Positions 33,737-47,446 of a DNA stretch of 64,000 nucleotides are shown here, piece after piece (the first letter of the stretch is position 1; the number at the start of each line of letters is the position of its first letter). Position numbers and translations under genes: made by a program. The notes beneath the pieces are model-generated. The model saw only the letters and a program-made list of their open reading frames with translations, was not told the DNA's origin and did no database searches. The stretch lies in assembly GCF_001592265.1 (NCBI RefSeq), contig NZ_BCWP01000014.1:27742-91741 (forward strand), given 5' to 3'. Source of the stretch: Curvibacter delicatus NBRC 14919. GTDB taxonomy: Bacteria > Pseudomonadota > Gammaproteobacteria > Burkholderiales > Burkholderiaceae_C.

Positions 33737-34159
33737 ATGACTGACATCACGATCTATCACAACCCCAAGTGCGGTACCTCGCGCAACACGCTGGCCATGA
33801 TCCGCAATAGCGGCGCCGAGCCGCAGGTCATCGAGTACCTGAAGACACCCCCGACGCGCGAACAGCTGCTGGCCCTGATCGCGGCCAGCGGCCTGAGCGT
33901 GCGCGAGGTCATGCGCAGCAAGGAAGCGCTCTACACCGAACTTGGACTGGCTGACCCTGCGCGCAGCGATGCCGAACTGATAGCCGCCATGCTGGCCCAC
34001 CCCATCCTGATCAACCGCCCGATCGTCGTCACGCCGCTGGGCACGCGCCTGTGCCGGCCGTCCGAACTGGTTCTGGACATCCTGCCGCAGCCGCAGCAAG
34101 GGGCGTTCAGTAAGGAAGATGGGGAAGCGGTGGTGGATGCGCAGGGGCGGCGCATCTGA
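33737..34159 (+). CDS. arsC: arsenate reductase, glutaredoxin-dependent type
   Basis: 140-residue ArsC of the thioredoxin-fold family seen on plasmid R773. The active site is Cys12 in YHNPKCGTSRNTL, and the arsenate-binding region contains HPILINRPIVVTPLGTRLCRP. It uses glutathione and glutaredoxin, so this operon encodes two unrelated arsenate reductases with different electron donors. It is the last gene of the operon; a short hairpin CCGATA/TATCGG (34164-34182) follows but has no U tract. Confidence 0.95.
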   Translation: MTDITIYHNPKCGTSRNTLAMIRNSGAEPQVIEYLKTPPTREQLLALIAASGLSVREVMRSKEALYTELGLADPARSDAELIAAMLAHPILINRPIVVTPLGTRLCRPSELVLDILPQPQQGAFSKEDGEAVVDAQGRRI

Positions 34160-34296
34160 CGACCCGATAAAACTGCTATCGGAACCTCGTCAAAACAGAA
34201 CCGAATGGCAATTTTGAAGGCTAGCTAACACGCCAGCAGTGCGGAACCCAGTATGAATTGAGGGGGCGAGCTTTTGTGGTCGGCTTGGATGATGGG

Positions 34297-34782
34297 TTAG
34301 CGCTGCTTCTCAAGGAATGCCAGATCACCGAAATCAACTTCTCTTTTTTCGAGCCGCTCCGGGGACTCGACGGCAAGTCGCTTGGACTGCTTCAACCAAT
34401 CTCGATTTAGTACGGGAAGGTTTATGCCACCCCATGAGGCCCAAACTGCAGTGGCTCTCATGCTTTCATAATCAAGGCCTCGCATTGATCCGAAAACCTC
34501 GACATCGAAGCGCGTAAGCTTGCTATCGGTACGCTTGAGCACCTCTGATGGGAGTACAGAAGATGTTCCCGGCAGAGAATTGATTGCAAAATCTACAGCG
34601 GTCAAGTTGGCCGCTGACTGTGACACGACTAGGTCGAGGTCGTGAGTTTGCCGATCGCGACCATGACAACGCATCGCGTACCCACCAACGACGAGGAAAT
34701 CAACGCCATATTGGACGAAGGCGTTCAGAAGAATGCATTGATTCGAATTGAGCGACGAGAAAGCGTCAACAGAGGTACTCAT
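34297..34782 (-). CDS. lone nucleotidyltransferase-fold protein
   Basis: 161-residue protein with a nucleotidyltransferase-type start: VDFLVVGGYAMRCHGRDRQTHDLDLVV. The GG and the DLD acidic pair are as in minimal nucleotidyltransferases and AbiEii-like proteins. No HEPN partner or AbiEi-like gene is adjacent, so a toxin-antitoxin role cannot be claimed. Base composition is about 50% GC on hand-counted lines, against above 60% for neighbours, which suggests recent acquisition. It lies between the ars operon and glmM on the opposite strand to ars. The flanking 137 bp (34160-34296) show nothing else recognisable. Confidence 0.65.
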   Translation of the reverse strand: MSTSVDAFSSLNSNQCILLNAFVQYGVDFLVVGGYAMRCHGRDRQTHDLDLVVSQSAANLTAVDFAINSLPGTSSVLPSEVLKRTDSKLTRFDVEVFGSMRGLDYESMRATAVWASWGGINLPVLNRDWLKQSKRLAVESPERLEKREVDFGDLAFLEKQR

Positions 34783-34831
34783 CTGTTATCGACCGCAGAA
34801 ACGCTTCCTATCAGCAGCTGGCCGAAGAGTT

Positions 34832-36163
34832 TCAGTTCCTAAGCGTCTTCGCTAGCCGCTCAGCGCAAGCCTGGGCCTGCGCCGCGTCCCGCGCCTCCAC
34901 CATCACCCGCACCAGCGGCTCGGTGCCACTGGCCCGGATCAGCACCCGGCCGTGGTCGCCCAGTTCGGCTTCCACCGCCTTCGTCTCTTCGGCCAGCCGG
35001 GTGTTGGCTTTCCAGTCCTGGCCCGGCTGCAGGCGCACGTTGATCAGGGTCTGGGGGAACAGCGTCACATCGGCCAGCAGCTGTGCCATGCTGCGCTCGC
35101 TGCGCACACAAGTCTGCAGCACCTGCAGCGCCGACACCAAGCCGTCGCCCGTGGTCTGCTTGTCCAGCGCCAGCAGGTGGCCCGAGCCTTCGCCGCCGAG
35201 CAGCCATTTGTGCTTGTGCAACTCTTCCAGCACATAACGGTCGCCCACCTTGGCGCGCACGAACTGCACGCCGCGCTTCTTGAACGCCACTTCCACCGCC
35301 ATATTGGTCATGAGTGTGCCCACCACACCGGGGACGTTCTCGTCACGCCCGATCCGCTCATCCGCCATCAGGTACAGCAGTTCGTCGCCGTTGAACAGGC
35401 GACCCGAGGCGTCGACCATCATCAGGCGGTCGGCATCACCGTCGAACGCCACGCCGTAGTCGGCATGGTGGGCCTTGACCGCCGCCACCAGCGCATCGGT
35501 ATGGGTGGCGCCGACTTCGTGGTTGATGTTGAGACCGTCCGGTGCGCAGCCGATGGCCACCACCTCGGCGCCGAGTTCGTGGAACACCTTGGGGGCAATC
35601 TGATAGGCCGCACCGTGTGCGGCATCGACCACGATCTTGAGGCCCTTGAGCGTGAGGTCGTTGGCGAAGGTGCTCTTGCAGAACTCGATGTAACGCCCGG
35701 CCGCATCGTCGAGGCGCCGTGCCTTGCCCAGGGCGGCCGAGTCCACCCATACCGGCGGCTCATCCAGGGCGGCCTCCACGGCCAGTTCCCACTCGTCGGA
35801 CAGCTTGGTACCCTGGGCACTGAAGAACTTGATGCCGTTGTCCGCATAGGGGTTGTGGCTGGCGCTGATGACGACGCCGAGTGAAGCGCGCTGGGCACGC
35901 GTGAGGTAGGCCACGCCGGGCGTGGGCAGTGGGCCGAGCAGCATGACGTCGACCCCGGCCGAATTGAAACCCGACTCCAGCGCGCTTTCCAGCATGTAAC
36001 CCGAGATGCGGGTGTCCTTGCCGATCAGCACCAGCGGACGCGCCTCGCTGCGCTTGAGCACACGGCCCACGGCGTGCGCCAGGCGCAACACGAAATCAGG
36101 GGTGATGGGCGACTGGCCCACGGTGCCGCGAATGCCGTCGGTACCAAAATATTTTCTGCTCAT
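34832..36163 (-). CDS. glmM: phosphoglucosamine mutase
   Basis: 443-residue mutase that converts glucosamine-6-phosphate to glucosamine-1-phosphate for UDP-GlcNAc synthesis, feeding peptidoglycan and lipid A. It starts FGTDGIRG and has the active-site phosphoserine Ser102 in VVISASHNP. The metal loop is [12 protein letters not shown], the sugar loop GGEGSGHLL and the phosphate loop [12 protein letters not shown]. Gene order ftsH-folP-glmM is conserved in proteobacteria. It follows folP by 40 bp. Confidence 0.97.
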   Translation of the reverse strand: MSRKYFGTDGIRGTVGQSPITPDFVLRLAHAVGRVLKRSEARPLVLIGKDTRISGYMLESALESGFNSAGVDVMLLGPLPTPGVAYLTRAQRASLGVVISASHNPYADNGIKFFSAQGTKLSDEWELAVEAALDEPPVWVDSAALGKARRLDDAAGRYIEFCKSTFANDLTLKGLKIVVDAAHGAAYQIAPKVFHELGAEVVAIGCAPDGLNINHEVGATHTDALVAAVKAHHADYGVAFDGDADRLMMVDASGRLFNGDELLYLMADERIGRDENVPGVVGTLMTNMAVEVAFKKRGVQFVRAKVGDRYVLEELHKHKWLLGGEGSGHLLALDKQTTGDGLVSALQVLQTCVRSERSMAQLLADVTLFPQTLINVRLQPGQDWKANTRLAEETKAVEAELGDHGRVLIRASGTEPLVRVMVEARDAAQAQACAERLAKTLRN

Positions 36164-36188
36164 TTTTGATCTCTGTTCTTGTGGCTCA

Positions 36189-36215
36189 TGCGCCAGACGC
36201 TATTCATTTTATAGC
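36189..36215 (-). repeat. 27-bp hairpin-tail repeat at the folP end
   Basis: On the minus strand it reads GCTATAAAATGAATAGC followed by a tail ending CTGGCGCA. The inverted arms are GCTAT and ATAGC. The folP stop codon TGA lies in the loop, so the repeat supplies the last residues AIK and the stop of FolP. Confidence 0.65.
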
Positions 36216-37067
36216 GTCCAGCACCTTGAGTGCCTGCACCGTGGCCAGCACGTCGTGCACCCGCACGACGGCGGCGCCGCGTTCCACCGCCAGCAGCGCC
36301 GCCGCCACGCTGGGCACCAAACGCTCGTGCACGCCTGCCGGCAGGGCCGTGCCCGGCGGCGGGCTGGCGACAGCGCCGATGGAGGACTTGCGCGACCAGC
36401 CGGCCAGCAGCGGGTAGCCGGCGGCGAGCAATTCCTGTTGCCGCGCCAGCAGCGCGAAGTTCTGCGCCACCGTCTTGCCGAAGCCGATGCCGGGGTCCAG
36501 CACGATACGGGACTTTTCGACCCCCAGCCCTTGCAGCTCCTGCGCCAAGCGCTCTAAAAATGAGAGCACCTGCGGCACCACGTCACCCTCCATGGGCGCC
36601 GCCTGCATGGTCTGCGGCTCACGGTGCATGTGCATCAGGCACACGCCGCAGCGCGGGTGTTGCGCCACCACCTGACGGCCGTCCAGCGGGTCGGCCGAGT
36701 CGCGCCAGCGCAGGGCCCAGATGTCGTTGATGATGTCGGCACCCAGGTCCAGCACCGCCTGCATGACCTGCGGTTTGTAGGTGTCGACCGACACCGGTAC
36801 ACCGAGCTTCACGGCCTCGCGCACCAGCGGTAGCACACGCGCCAGTTCTTCCGCCAGCGGCACCGGCGGTGCGCCCGGGCGGGTCGATTCGCCGCCGATG
36901 TCCAGGATGTCGGCGCCCTCTTTCAGCAGCTGCTCGCAGTGGGCCAGCGCGGTTGCGGTGGTGGCATGCTGCCCGCCATCGGAAAAGGAGTCGGGGGTGA
37001 CATTGACGATGCCCATCACCTGCGGCCGGGACAGGTCAATGGCAAAGCGGGAGGTTAACCAGATCAT
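36204..37067 (-). CDS. folP: dihydropteroate synthase
   Basis: 287-residue TIM-barrel enzyme of folate synthesis that joins p-aminobenzoate to the pterin pyrophosphate; it is the sulfonamide target. Signatures are VMGIVNVTPDSFSDGG near residue 17 and DILDIGGESTRPGA. It follows ftsH, past a strong terminator hairpin, and precedes glmM. Its last codons and stop lie in a dispersed repeat, and a degenerate copy of the same repeat lies inside the gene. Confidence 0.97.
   Translation of the reverse strand: MIWLTSRFAIDLSRPQVMGIVNVTPDSFSDGGQHATTATALAHCEQLLKEGADILDIGGESTRPGAPPVPLAEELARVLPLVREAVKLGVPVSVDTYKPQVMQAVLDLGADIINDIWALRWRDSADPLDGRQVVAQHPRCGVCLMHMHREPQTMQAAPMEGDVVPQVLSFLERLAQELQGLGVEKSRIVLDPGIGFGKTVAQNFALLARQQELLAAGYPLLAGWSRKSSIGAVASPPPGTALPAGVHERLVPSVAAALLAVERGAAVVRVHDVLATVQALKVLDAIK
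36551..36577 (+). repeat. degenerate 27-bp repeat inside folP
   Basis: Arms GCTCT and AGAGC with a 7-nt loop (AAAAATG), and a tail ending TGCGGCA. It differs from the consensus by a compensated change in both arms. On the minus strand it encodes PQVLSFLERL of FolP. Confidence 0.4.
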
Positions 37068-37095
37068 GAAGATGTCAATTCAGGCGATACACAAA

Positions 37096-37124
37096 GCAAA
37101 ACGGGGCAGTGAGCCCCGTTTTGC
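37096..37124 (-). terminator. terminator hairpin between ftsH and folP
   Basis: Perfect 12-bp inverted repeat GCAAAACGGGGC / GCCCCGTTTTGC with a 5-nt loop. On the minus strand it is followed by TTTGTG, a weak U tract. It would attenuate read-through from ftsH into folP. Confidence 0.75.
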
Positions 37125-37139
37125 AAACTTGCAGTGATC

Positions 37140-39071
<1,932 letters not shown>

Positions 39072-39216
39072 TAGACGAACCTGGGAGGCCAGGCTCGGGG
39101 AAACCCATAGTTGAGTGCCATTTTAGGCCTTTCAAGCTCCGGCGCGATTGATTTTGCCTGTTTCATCCATTGGCACGACAAGGGATTTCAGGTGACCGGG
39201 CAGCAGTTATCGAACC

Positions 39217-39888
39217 TTAAGCCGCGTTGGCAACTGCCTTGAGTCCGATGCCGACCAAGAAGGTCTCCGACGAACGGTCACGCGAGGCCTTGGGCTTGAT
39301 CGGTTTCACGATCCGGAAAGTGTCCTTGAACAGGCCCAGCACCGTGTTGTAGCCGCTGCCATGGAACACCTTGGCCACCAGCGCGCCCTCGGGCTTGAGG
39401 TGGTTCTGACAAAAATCGATCGCCAACTCGATCAGGAGCTCCATGCGGGCCGCATCGGCCGACTCGATGCCCGACAAATTGGACGCCATGTCAGACACCA
39501 CCACATCGGCCTGCCGGCCCTGCATCAGCTGCTCCAGCTGCGCCAGCACTTCGGGTTCGCGGAAGTCGCCCTGCAGGAACTGCACGCCTTCGATCGGCTC
39601 CATTGGCAGGATATCCAGGCCGATGATGGCCCCCTTGAGCTCGCCTACCGCCGCACCGCCGGGCGCCAGCCGGCGCCGCACGTACTGGCTCCAGGCGCCG
39701 GGCGCACAACCCAGGTCGACCACCACCTGCCCCGGCTTGATCAGGTGCAGCGTCTCGTCGATCTCCTTGAGCTTGTAGGCCGCACGCGCGCGATAGCCTT
39801 CCTTCTGCGCCAGCTTGACGTAGGTGTCGTTGACATGGTCGTTGAGCCAGGCCTTGTTGACCTTCTTGCTCTTGGTTTTGACTTTCAT
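39217..39888 (-). CDS. rlmE: 23S rRNA (U2552-2'-O) methyltransferase RlmE
   Basis: 223-residue SAM-dependent methyltransferase (FtsJ/RrmJ) that methylates U2552 in the peptidyl-transferase A-loop. It has the basic N-terminus [14 protein letters not shown], the SAM motif [27 protein letters not shown] and the late catalytic Lys region [10 protein letters not shown]. The start MKVKTK is preferred: an upstream ATG at 39948 would overlap the divergent yhbY start and adds a non-homologous extension. Upstream of ftsH, as in E. coli. Confidence 0.95.
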   Translation of the reverse strand: MKVKTKSKKVNKAWLNDHVNDTYVKLAQKEGYRARAAYKLKEIDETLHLIKPGQVVVDLGCAPGAWSQYVRRRLAPGGAAVGELKGAIIGLDILPMEPIEGVQFLQGDFREPEVLAQLEQLMQGRQADVVVSDMASNLSGIESADAARMELLIELAIDFCQNHLKPEGALVAKVFHGSGYNTVLGLFKDTFRIVKPIKPKASRDRSSETFLVGIGLKAVANAA

Positions 39889-39946
39889 TTGCTCTTTCAC
39901 AGCGCCAGACAGCGCGATTCGGCCGCTTACCGCGGATAATAGCGAC

Positions 39947-40423
39947 ATGCCAGCGATTCAACTCACTCCCGCCCAGCGCAAGGAATTCCGCGCTGAGGCC
40001 CACCACCTCGACCCGGTCGTCATGATCGGCGGCGACGGCCTGACGGCCGCCGTGAAAAAAGAAACCGACGCCGCCCTCAACGCCCATGGGCTGATCAAGG
40101 TGCGCGTCTTCAACGACGACCGTACCGAGCGGGAAACCATTTTCCAGACCCTGGCCGACGAACTCAACGCCGCGCCGATCCAACACATCGGCAAACTGCT
40201 GGTGCTGTGGCGCCCCAAGCCGGTCAAGGAACGCGCTGCAGACGAAGACCGCATGCCCGGCCCGCGCGACGTCAAGGTGCTCAAGTTCAGCAAACGTGGC
40301 GGCCAGCGCCCCGAAGTCAAGATGCTGCGTGTGCTGGGCAACCAGCGCCTGACGGCAGGCGGCACCGTCAAGCGCGCCAAACCCAAAAAGCAGACCAGCG
40401 TCAAGAAACGCAGTCAGACCTGA
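39947..40423 (+). CDS. yhbY: YhbY family RNA-binding (CRM domain) protein
   Basis: 158-residue protein whose first 100 residues form the CRM domain found in E. coli YhbY, which associates with pre-50S ribosomes: [23 protein letters not shown], then [15 protein letters not shown] and [11 protein letters not shown]. About 60 extra residues form a basic C-terminal tail rich in Lys and Arg, longer than E. coli YhbY (97 residues). A GATAAT -10-like box lies at 39934-39939. Divergent from rlmE, and it overlaps the convergent DUF4149 gene by 10 bp at the 3' end. Confidence 0.92.
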   Translation: MPAIQLTPAQRKEFRAEAHHLDPVVMIGGDGLTAAVKKETDAALNAHGLIKVRVFNDDRTERETIFQTLADELNAAPIQHIGKLLVLWRPKPVKERAADEDRMPGPRDVKVLKFSKRGGQRPEVKMLRVLGNQRLTAGGTVKRAKPKKQTSVKKRSQT

Positions 40424-40866
40424 GCACGGCGGCTGGATGCTGCCAGCCGCCAGAAGGCGGCTCCGGCGCACAGCCACTGCAACAGATACAGCCCACTCCC
40501 CACCCGGTGCCACAGCGCCAGATTCTCGCGCGCCACGATGCGCGGAGCGACGGCAAACTCGGACAGCAGCGCCATCAGCATACCGGCCACTATGAAAACA
40601 ATAGCTGCTCGCGCAGTATTGGCGTGGCTTTCAGCCTGACTCGGCCTCAAGAACAGCAGCAGCAACAGACCACAGTTCAACGACACCCAGGTCTGTGCGG
40701 TAAACAGCTTGGCCGCCATGCTCCCGGCCATGGCCGGCGTCGGCAGGTAGACGAACAGCATGGGCACCACCAGAAAACCAATGGTGCTCAGGCTACCCCA
40801 CCACAAGGCCGCCAGCCAGGCTGGCGCCAGTTCACGCAGCAGTTGCAGGCGGGTGGAAAAACGCAT
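40414..40866 (-). CDS. DUF4149 membrane protein
   Basis: 150-residue integral membrane protein with four hydrophobic segments: residues about 17-40, 60-75, 86-105 and 122-140. The sequence WWGSLSTIGFLVVPMLF fits the DUF4149 family, whose function is unknown. It lies downstream of greA on the same strand with a 5-bp gap, so probably in its operon. A 27-bp repeat copy lies within the gene and encodes ARAAIVFIV in the third membrane segment. Confidence 0.82.
   Translation of the reverse strand: MRFSTRLQLLRELAPAWLAALWWGSLSTIGFLVVPMLFVYLPTPAMAGSMAAKLFTAQTWVSLNCGLLLLLFLRPSQAESHANTARAAIVFIVAGMLMALLSEFAVAPRIVARENLALWHRVGSGLYLLQWLCAGAAFWRLAASSRRAQV
40589..40615 (+). repeat. 27-bp hairpin-tail repeat in the DUF4149 gene
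   Basis: ACTAT, an 8-nt A-rich loop, ATAGC, then TGCTCGCGCA: a close match to the copy at 62539-62565. It is embedded in coding sequence. Confidence 0.65.
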
Positions 40867-40871
40867 GGTCC

Positions 40872-41348
40872 TCAGAGGTAGCTGACGGCCACGATCTCGT
40901 AGCGCTTGATGCCGCCGGGCGCCTGCACCTCGGCGGTATCACCCTCTTCCTTGCCGATCAGGGCGCGGGCAATGGGGCTGCTGATGTTGATCAGGCCAAG
41001 CTTGAGATCTGCCTCGTCCTCACCCACGATCTGGTATTTGACGGCCTCGCCGGTCGACTCTTCTTCCAGCTCCACCGTGGCACCAAACACCACCTTGCCA
41101 CCAGCGTCCACGGCCGACGGGTCGATGATCTGGGCCGCCGACAGCTTGCCCTCGATTTCCTGAATGCGACCCTCGATGAAGCCCTGGCGGTCCTTGGCGG
41201 CATCGTATTCGGCGTTTTCGCTCAGGTCACCCTGGGCGCGCGCTTCGGCAATGGCATTGATCACCGCAGGACGGTCAACCGTCTTCAGCCGGTGCAGCTC
41301 AGCCTTGAGCTTCTCGGCGCCGCGGGTGGTAATCGGAATGGTGGCCAT
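40872..41348 (-). CDS. greA: transcript cleavage factor GreA
   Basis: 158-residue factor that rescues backtracked RNA polymerase. The N-terminal coiled coil (about 1-75) carries the acidic tip [15 protein letters not shown], and the C-terminal FKBP-like domain includes [16 protein letters not shown]. Standard length. It lies downstream of carB, past a terminator hairpin, and upstream of the DUF4149 gene. Confidence 0.97.
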   Translation of the reverse strand: MATIPITTRGAEKLKAELHRLKTVDRPAVINAIAEARAQGDLSENAEYDAAKDRQGFIEGRIQEIEGKLSAAQIIDPSAVDAGGKVVFGATVELEEESTGEAVKYQIVGEDEADLKLGLINISSPIARALIGKEEGDTAEVQAPGGIKRYEIVAVSYL

Positions 41349-41368
41349 AACAGGTCAATTCTTCAGTG

Positions 41369-41418
41369 GTCAAAAGTAACGGGGGCAGACCGGCGCGTTG
41401 TGCGCCAGCCTGCCCCCG
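41369..41418 (-). terminator. carAB terminator
   Basis: Large two-part hairpin: outer arms CGGGGGCAG (41380-41388) and CTGCCCCCG (41410-41418), inner arms GGCGC and GCGCC around a 5-nt loop. On the minus strand it is followed by TTACTTTT. It lies between carB and greA. Confidence 0.8.
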
Positions 41419-41432
41419 GCAGGTTGCGGCAA

Positions 41433-44667
<3,235 letters not shown>

Positions 44668-44675
<8 letters not shown>

Positions 44676-45849
44676 TCTTCTTCTCCTTGGCCTTTTCCAT
44701 CAGCGCGGTAAAACGGTCGAACAGGTAGGCAATGTCGTGCGGGCCGGGCGAGGCTTCCGGGTGGCCCTGGAAGCAGAACGCCGGCTTGTCGGTGCGGGCC
44801 AGACCCTGCAACGTGCCATCGAACAGGCTCACGTGCGTGGGGCGCAGGTTGGCCGGCAGCGATTTCTCGTCCACGGCAAAACCGTGGTTCTGGCTGGTGA
44901 TGCTGACGCGGCCGGTGTCGAGATCCTTCACCGGGTGGTTGGCCCCGTGGTGGCCGAACTTCATCTTGAAGGTCTTGGCCCCCGAGGCCAGGGCCATGAT
45001 CTGGTGACCCAGGCAGATGCCGAAGGTCGGGATGCCGGTCTCGATCAGCTCACGCACGGCGGCAATTGCGTAGTCGCACGGTTCCGGATCACCGGGGCCG
45101 TTGGAGAGGAAGATGCCGTCCGGCTTGTGTTTCAGCACCTCGGCCGCCGGCGTCTGCGCCGGCACCACGGTGACCTTGACCCCGCGCGAGGCCAGCATGC
45201 GCAGGATGTTTTTCTTCACGCCAAAGTCGTAGGCGACGACGTGGAATTTCGGTGCCGTCTGCGTGCCGTAGCCCGCGCCCAGTTGCCATTCGGTCTGGGT
45301 CCAGTCGTAGGACTTCGACACCGACACCACCTTGGCCAGGTCCTGGCCGGCCATGTTCGGCGCCGCCTTGGCGGCGGCAATCGCCTGGTCGATGACGGCT
45401 TGCGTCACGTCCTGACCTGCGGCCAGGGCCACAATGGCGCCGTTTTGTGCGCCCTTGGTGCGCAGCAGGCGCGTCAGCTTGCGGGTGTCGATGTTGGCAA
45501 TGGCCACCGTCTTTTCGCGCACCAGGTACTGCGACAGGGTTTCGGTGCAGCGGAAGTTGGATGCCAGCAGCGGCAGGTCCTTGATGATGAGGCCGGCGGC
45601 ATGGACCTTGTCAGCTTCGATGTCCTCGGTATTGACGCCGTAGTTGCCGATGTGCGGATACGTGAGCGTCACGATCTGCTGGCAGTAGCTCGGGTCGGTG
45701 AGGATTTCCTGGTAGCCGGTGATGGCGGTGTTGAACACCACTTCGCCGACGGTGGTGCCGGTGGCACCGATCGAATTGCCGAGAAAGACCGTGCCGTCTG
45801 CGAGCGCCAGGATGGCGTGGGGGGTGGTTCCCTTGAGAGACAAAAGCAC
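44668..45849 (-). CDS. carA: carbamoyl-phosphate synthase small subunit
   Basis: 393-residue glutaminase subunit. The N-terminal CarA domain starts with [17 protein letters not shown]. The class-I glutamine amidotransferase domain has the nucleophile Cys in [13 protein letters not shown], and the His/Glu pair near the C-terminus in [11 protein letters not shown]. It supplies ammonia to CarB. A TATAAT -10 box lies about 120 bp upstream. Confidence 0.97.
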
Positions 45850-45970
45850 TGGGTACTCCGTTGGTTACGGGCGCGCCCACGCATTCACAAGAAACGAGTC
45901 CTGGCTGCTGCTTTTGAGAGGGGTTCGGCTTGAAATGCGCTGGGGCGGCTGGATTTCTGAACAGTTGTCG

Positions 45971-45976
45971 ATTATA
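45971..45976 (-). promoter_or_regulatory. -10 element of the carAB promoter
   Basis: A perfect TATAAT on the minus strand, about 120 bp before carA. No convincing -35 was found at 16-18 bp. The 197-bp gap (45850-46046) holds nothing else recognisable. Confidence 0.5.
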
Positions 45977-46046
45977 GCCTAGGGCTTATGTCCCTCGACT
46001 TCGCTCCAACTTGCGGCACACATTCTGCCCGCCCAAAAAACAGGCA

Positions 46047-46832
46047 TCAGATCGCGGCAGCCGCGACCGCACTGGCGTGCAGGCAGATCGCTGCCGCGGC
46101 CGCCACATTGAGCGACTCCTCGCCGCCGGGCTGGCCGATGCGCACCGACAGGGCGGCACGCGCCATCAGCGCCTCGCCCACGCCCTGCCCCTCGTGCCCG
46201 AGCGCCCAGGCGCAGGGCATGGGCAGGTGCTGCTGCTGGATCAGCGCGCCCAGATGCGAACTGGTCACGATGATGGGTACCGCCAAGGCATCAAGTGCGG
46301 GCAATTCGACGCCTTCGACCAGCTGCAGGCCGAAATGCGCGCCCATGCCGGCACGCAGCACCTTCGGGCTCCAGAGGGCGGCGGTGCCTTTGAGTGCAAT
46401 CACCTGACGGAAACCGAAGGCGCCGGCGCTGCGCAGGATGGAGCCGACGTTGCCGGCGTCCTGCACGCGGTCCAGGATGACCGAAGCCACACCCGACTGC
46501 ACCGCGGCGGCAACCGGCAGGTCAAAGACAAAACCCATGCCGGCGGGCGACTCCAGGCCGCTGATGCCGGCAAACAGCGCATCCGGGATCACTATGTTTT
46601 TGATAGCAGATTGCGCAAGTTCGACGGGGGCTGAGGGCCAAAATGACTCAGAAAAAACGGCAATGCCTGGCCGCCAGCCCCGCACCAGTGCAGCCCGCCC
46701 CAGGTGGTCGCCCTCGACCCAGAAGCGGCCCAGCTTGCGATAAGCCGTGCTGTCCTCGCTCAGACGACGCAGCTCCTTGAGCAGCGGGTTGTCCCTGGAG
46801 GTGATGTGCTGCGCATTGGCCGCCGAACTCAT
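46047..46832 (-). CDS. TrmH/SpoU family RNA 2'-O-methyltransferase
   Basis: 261-residue methyltransferase with the trefoil-knot motifs: [23 protein letters not shown] (motif 1), [12 protein letters not shown] (motif 2) and [18 protein letters not shown] (motif 3). An N-terminal substrate-binding segment ([17 protein letters not shown]) matches the TrmH/RlmB-like group acting on rRNA or tRNA; the target nucleotide cannot be read. ATG 46832 overlaps the rnhB stop by four bases. Residues [10 protein letters not shown] are encoded by a 27-bp repeat copy. Confidence 0.88.
   Translation of the reverse strand: MSSAANAQHITSRDNPLLKELRRLSEDSTAYRKLGRFWVEGDHLGRAALVRGWRPGIAVFSESFWPSAPVELAQSAIKNIVIPDALFAGISGLESPAGMGFVFDLPVAAAVQSGVASVILDRVQDAGNVGSILRSAGAFGFRQVIALKGTAALWSPKVLRAGMGAHFGLQLVEGVELPALDALAVPIIVTSSHLGALIQQQHLPMPCAWALGHEGQGVGEALMARAALSVRIGQPGGEESLNVAAAAAICLHASAVAAAAI
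46591..46617 (+). repeat. 27-bp hairpin-tail repeat in the TrmH gene
   Basis: ACTAT, an 8-nt loop, ATAGC, then a tail ending ATTGCGCA. On the minus strand it reads in the same codon frame as the copies in lpxB and DUF4149 (AQxAIKxIV). Confidence 0.6.
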
Positions 46833-47446
46833 CGCAGGACTCCCGACACCGGCGCGAAGGATTTGCGGTGCTGCGGGCAGGCACCGTGCTCGCGCAAGGC
46901 CGCAATGTGCTCGGCCGTGCCATACCCCTTGTGGGCGGCAAAGCCATACTGCGGAAACTGCTCGTGGTACTGCGCACACCAGCGGTCGCGGTGCACCTTG
47001 GCCAGGATGGAGGCTGCCGAGATGGCCGGCACCTTGGCATCGCCCTTGACGATGGCCTCGGCCAGCACGTCGAGCACCGGCAGGCGGTTGCCGTCCACCA
47101 GCACCTTGGTCGGCTTCAGGCGCAGGCCCTCAACGGCACGCCGCATGGCCAGCATCGTGGCCTGCAAGATGTTGAGCTGGTCGATCTCATCCACGCTGGC
47201 CTCGGCAATCGAGCAGCACAGCGCCTTGGCGCGGATCTCGTCGTAAAGTTTCTCGCGTCGGGCCGGTGAGAGCTTTTTCGAATCGGCTAGGCCCTGGATG
47301 GGATTCAGGTCGTCCAGGATGACGGCTGCGGCCACCACCGGGCCGGCCAGCGGGCCGCGACCGGCCTCGTCCACCCCGGCCACCAGACCGGGGGTATCCC
47401 ATATCAGGGTGGCTTGCTCAGCCTTGAAGAATTTGCTCGATCGCAT
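46829..47446 (-). CDS. rnhB: ribonuclease HII
   Basis: 205-residue nuclease that removes RNA from RNA-DNA hybrids and single ribonucleotides. Active-site segments are [22 protein letters not shown] (Asp, Glu), [19 protein letters not shown] and VDGNRLP. ATG 47446 (MRSSKFF) is inside the end of lpxB, overlapping it by 29 bp; this start keeps the normal family length. Confidence 0.95.
   Translation of the reverse strand: MRSSKFFKAEQATLIWDTPGLVAGVDEAGRGPLAGPVVAAAVILDDLNPIQGLADSKKLSPARREKLYDEIRAKALCCSIAEASVDEIDQLNILQATMLAMRRAVEGLRLKPTKVLVDGNRLPVLDVLAEAIVKGDAKVPAISAASILAKVHRDRWCAQYHEQFPQYGFAAHKGYGTAEHIAALREHGACPQHRKSFAPVSGVLR

Noticed and set aside
34297..34782. HEPN-MNT or AbiE toxin-antitoxin system
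   Set aside because: Only the nucleotidyltransferase-like gene is present; no HEPN or AbiEi partner in either neighbour.
39072..39130. Heat-shock (sigma-32) promoter before ftsH
   Set aside because: A CTTGAAA is present on the minus strand but no CCCCATnT-like -10 was found at 11-14 bp.
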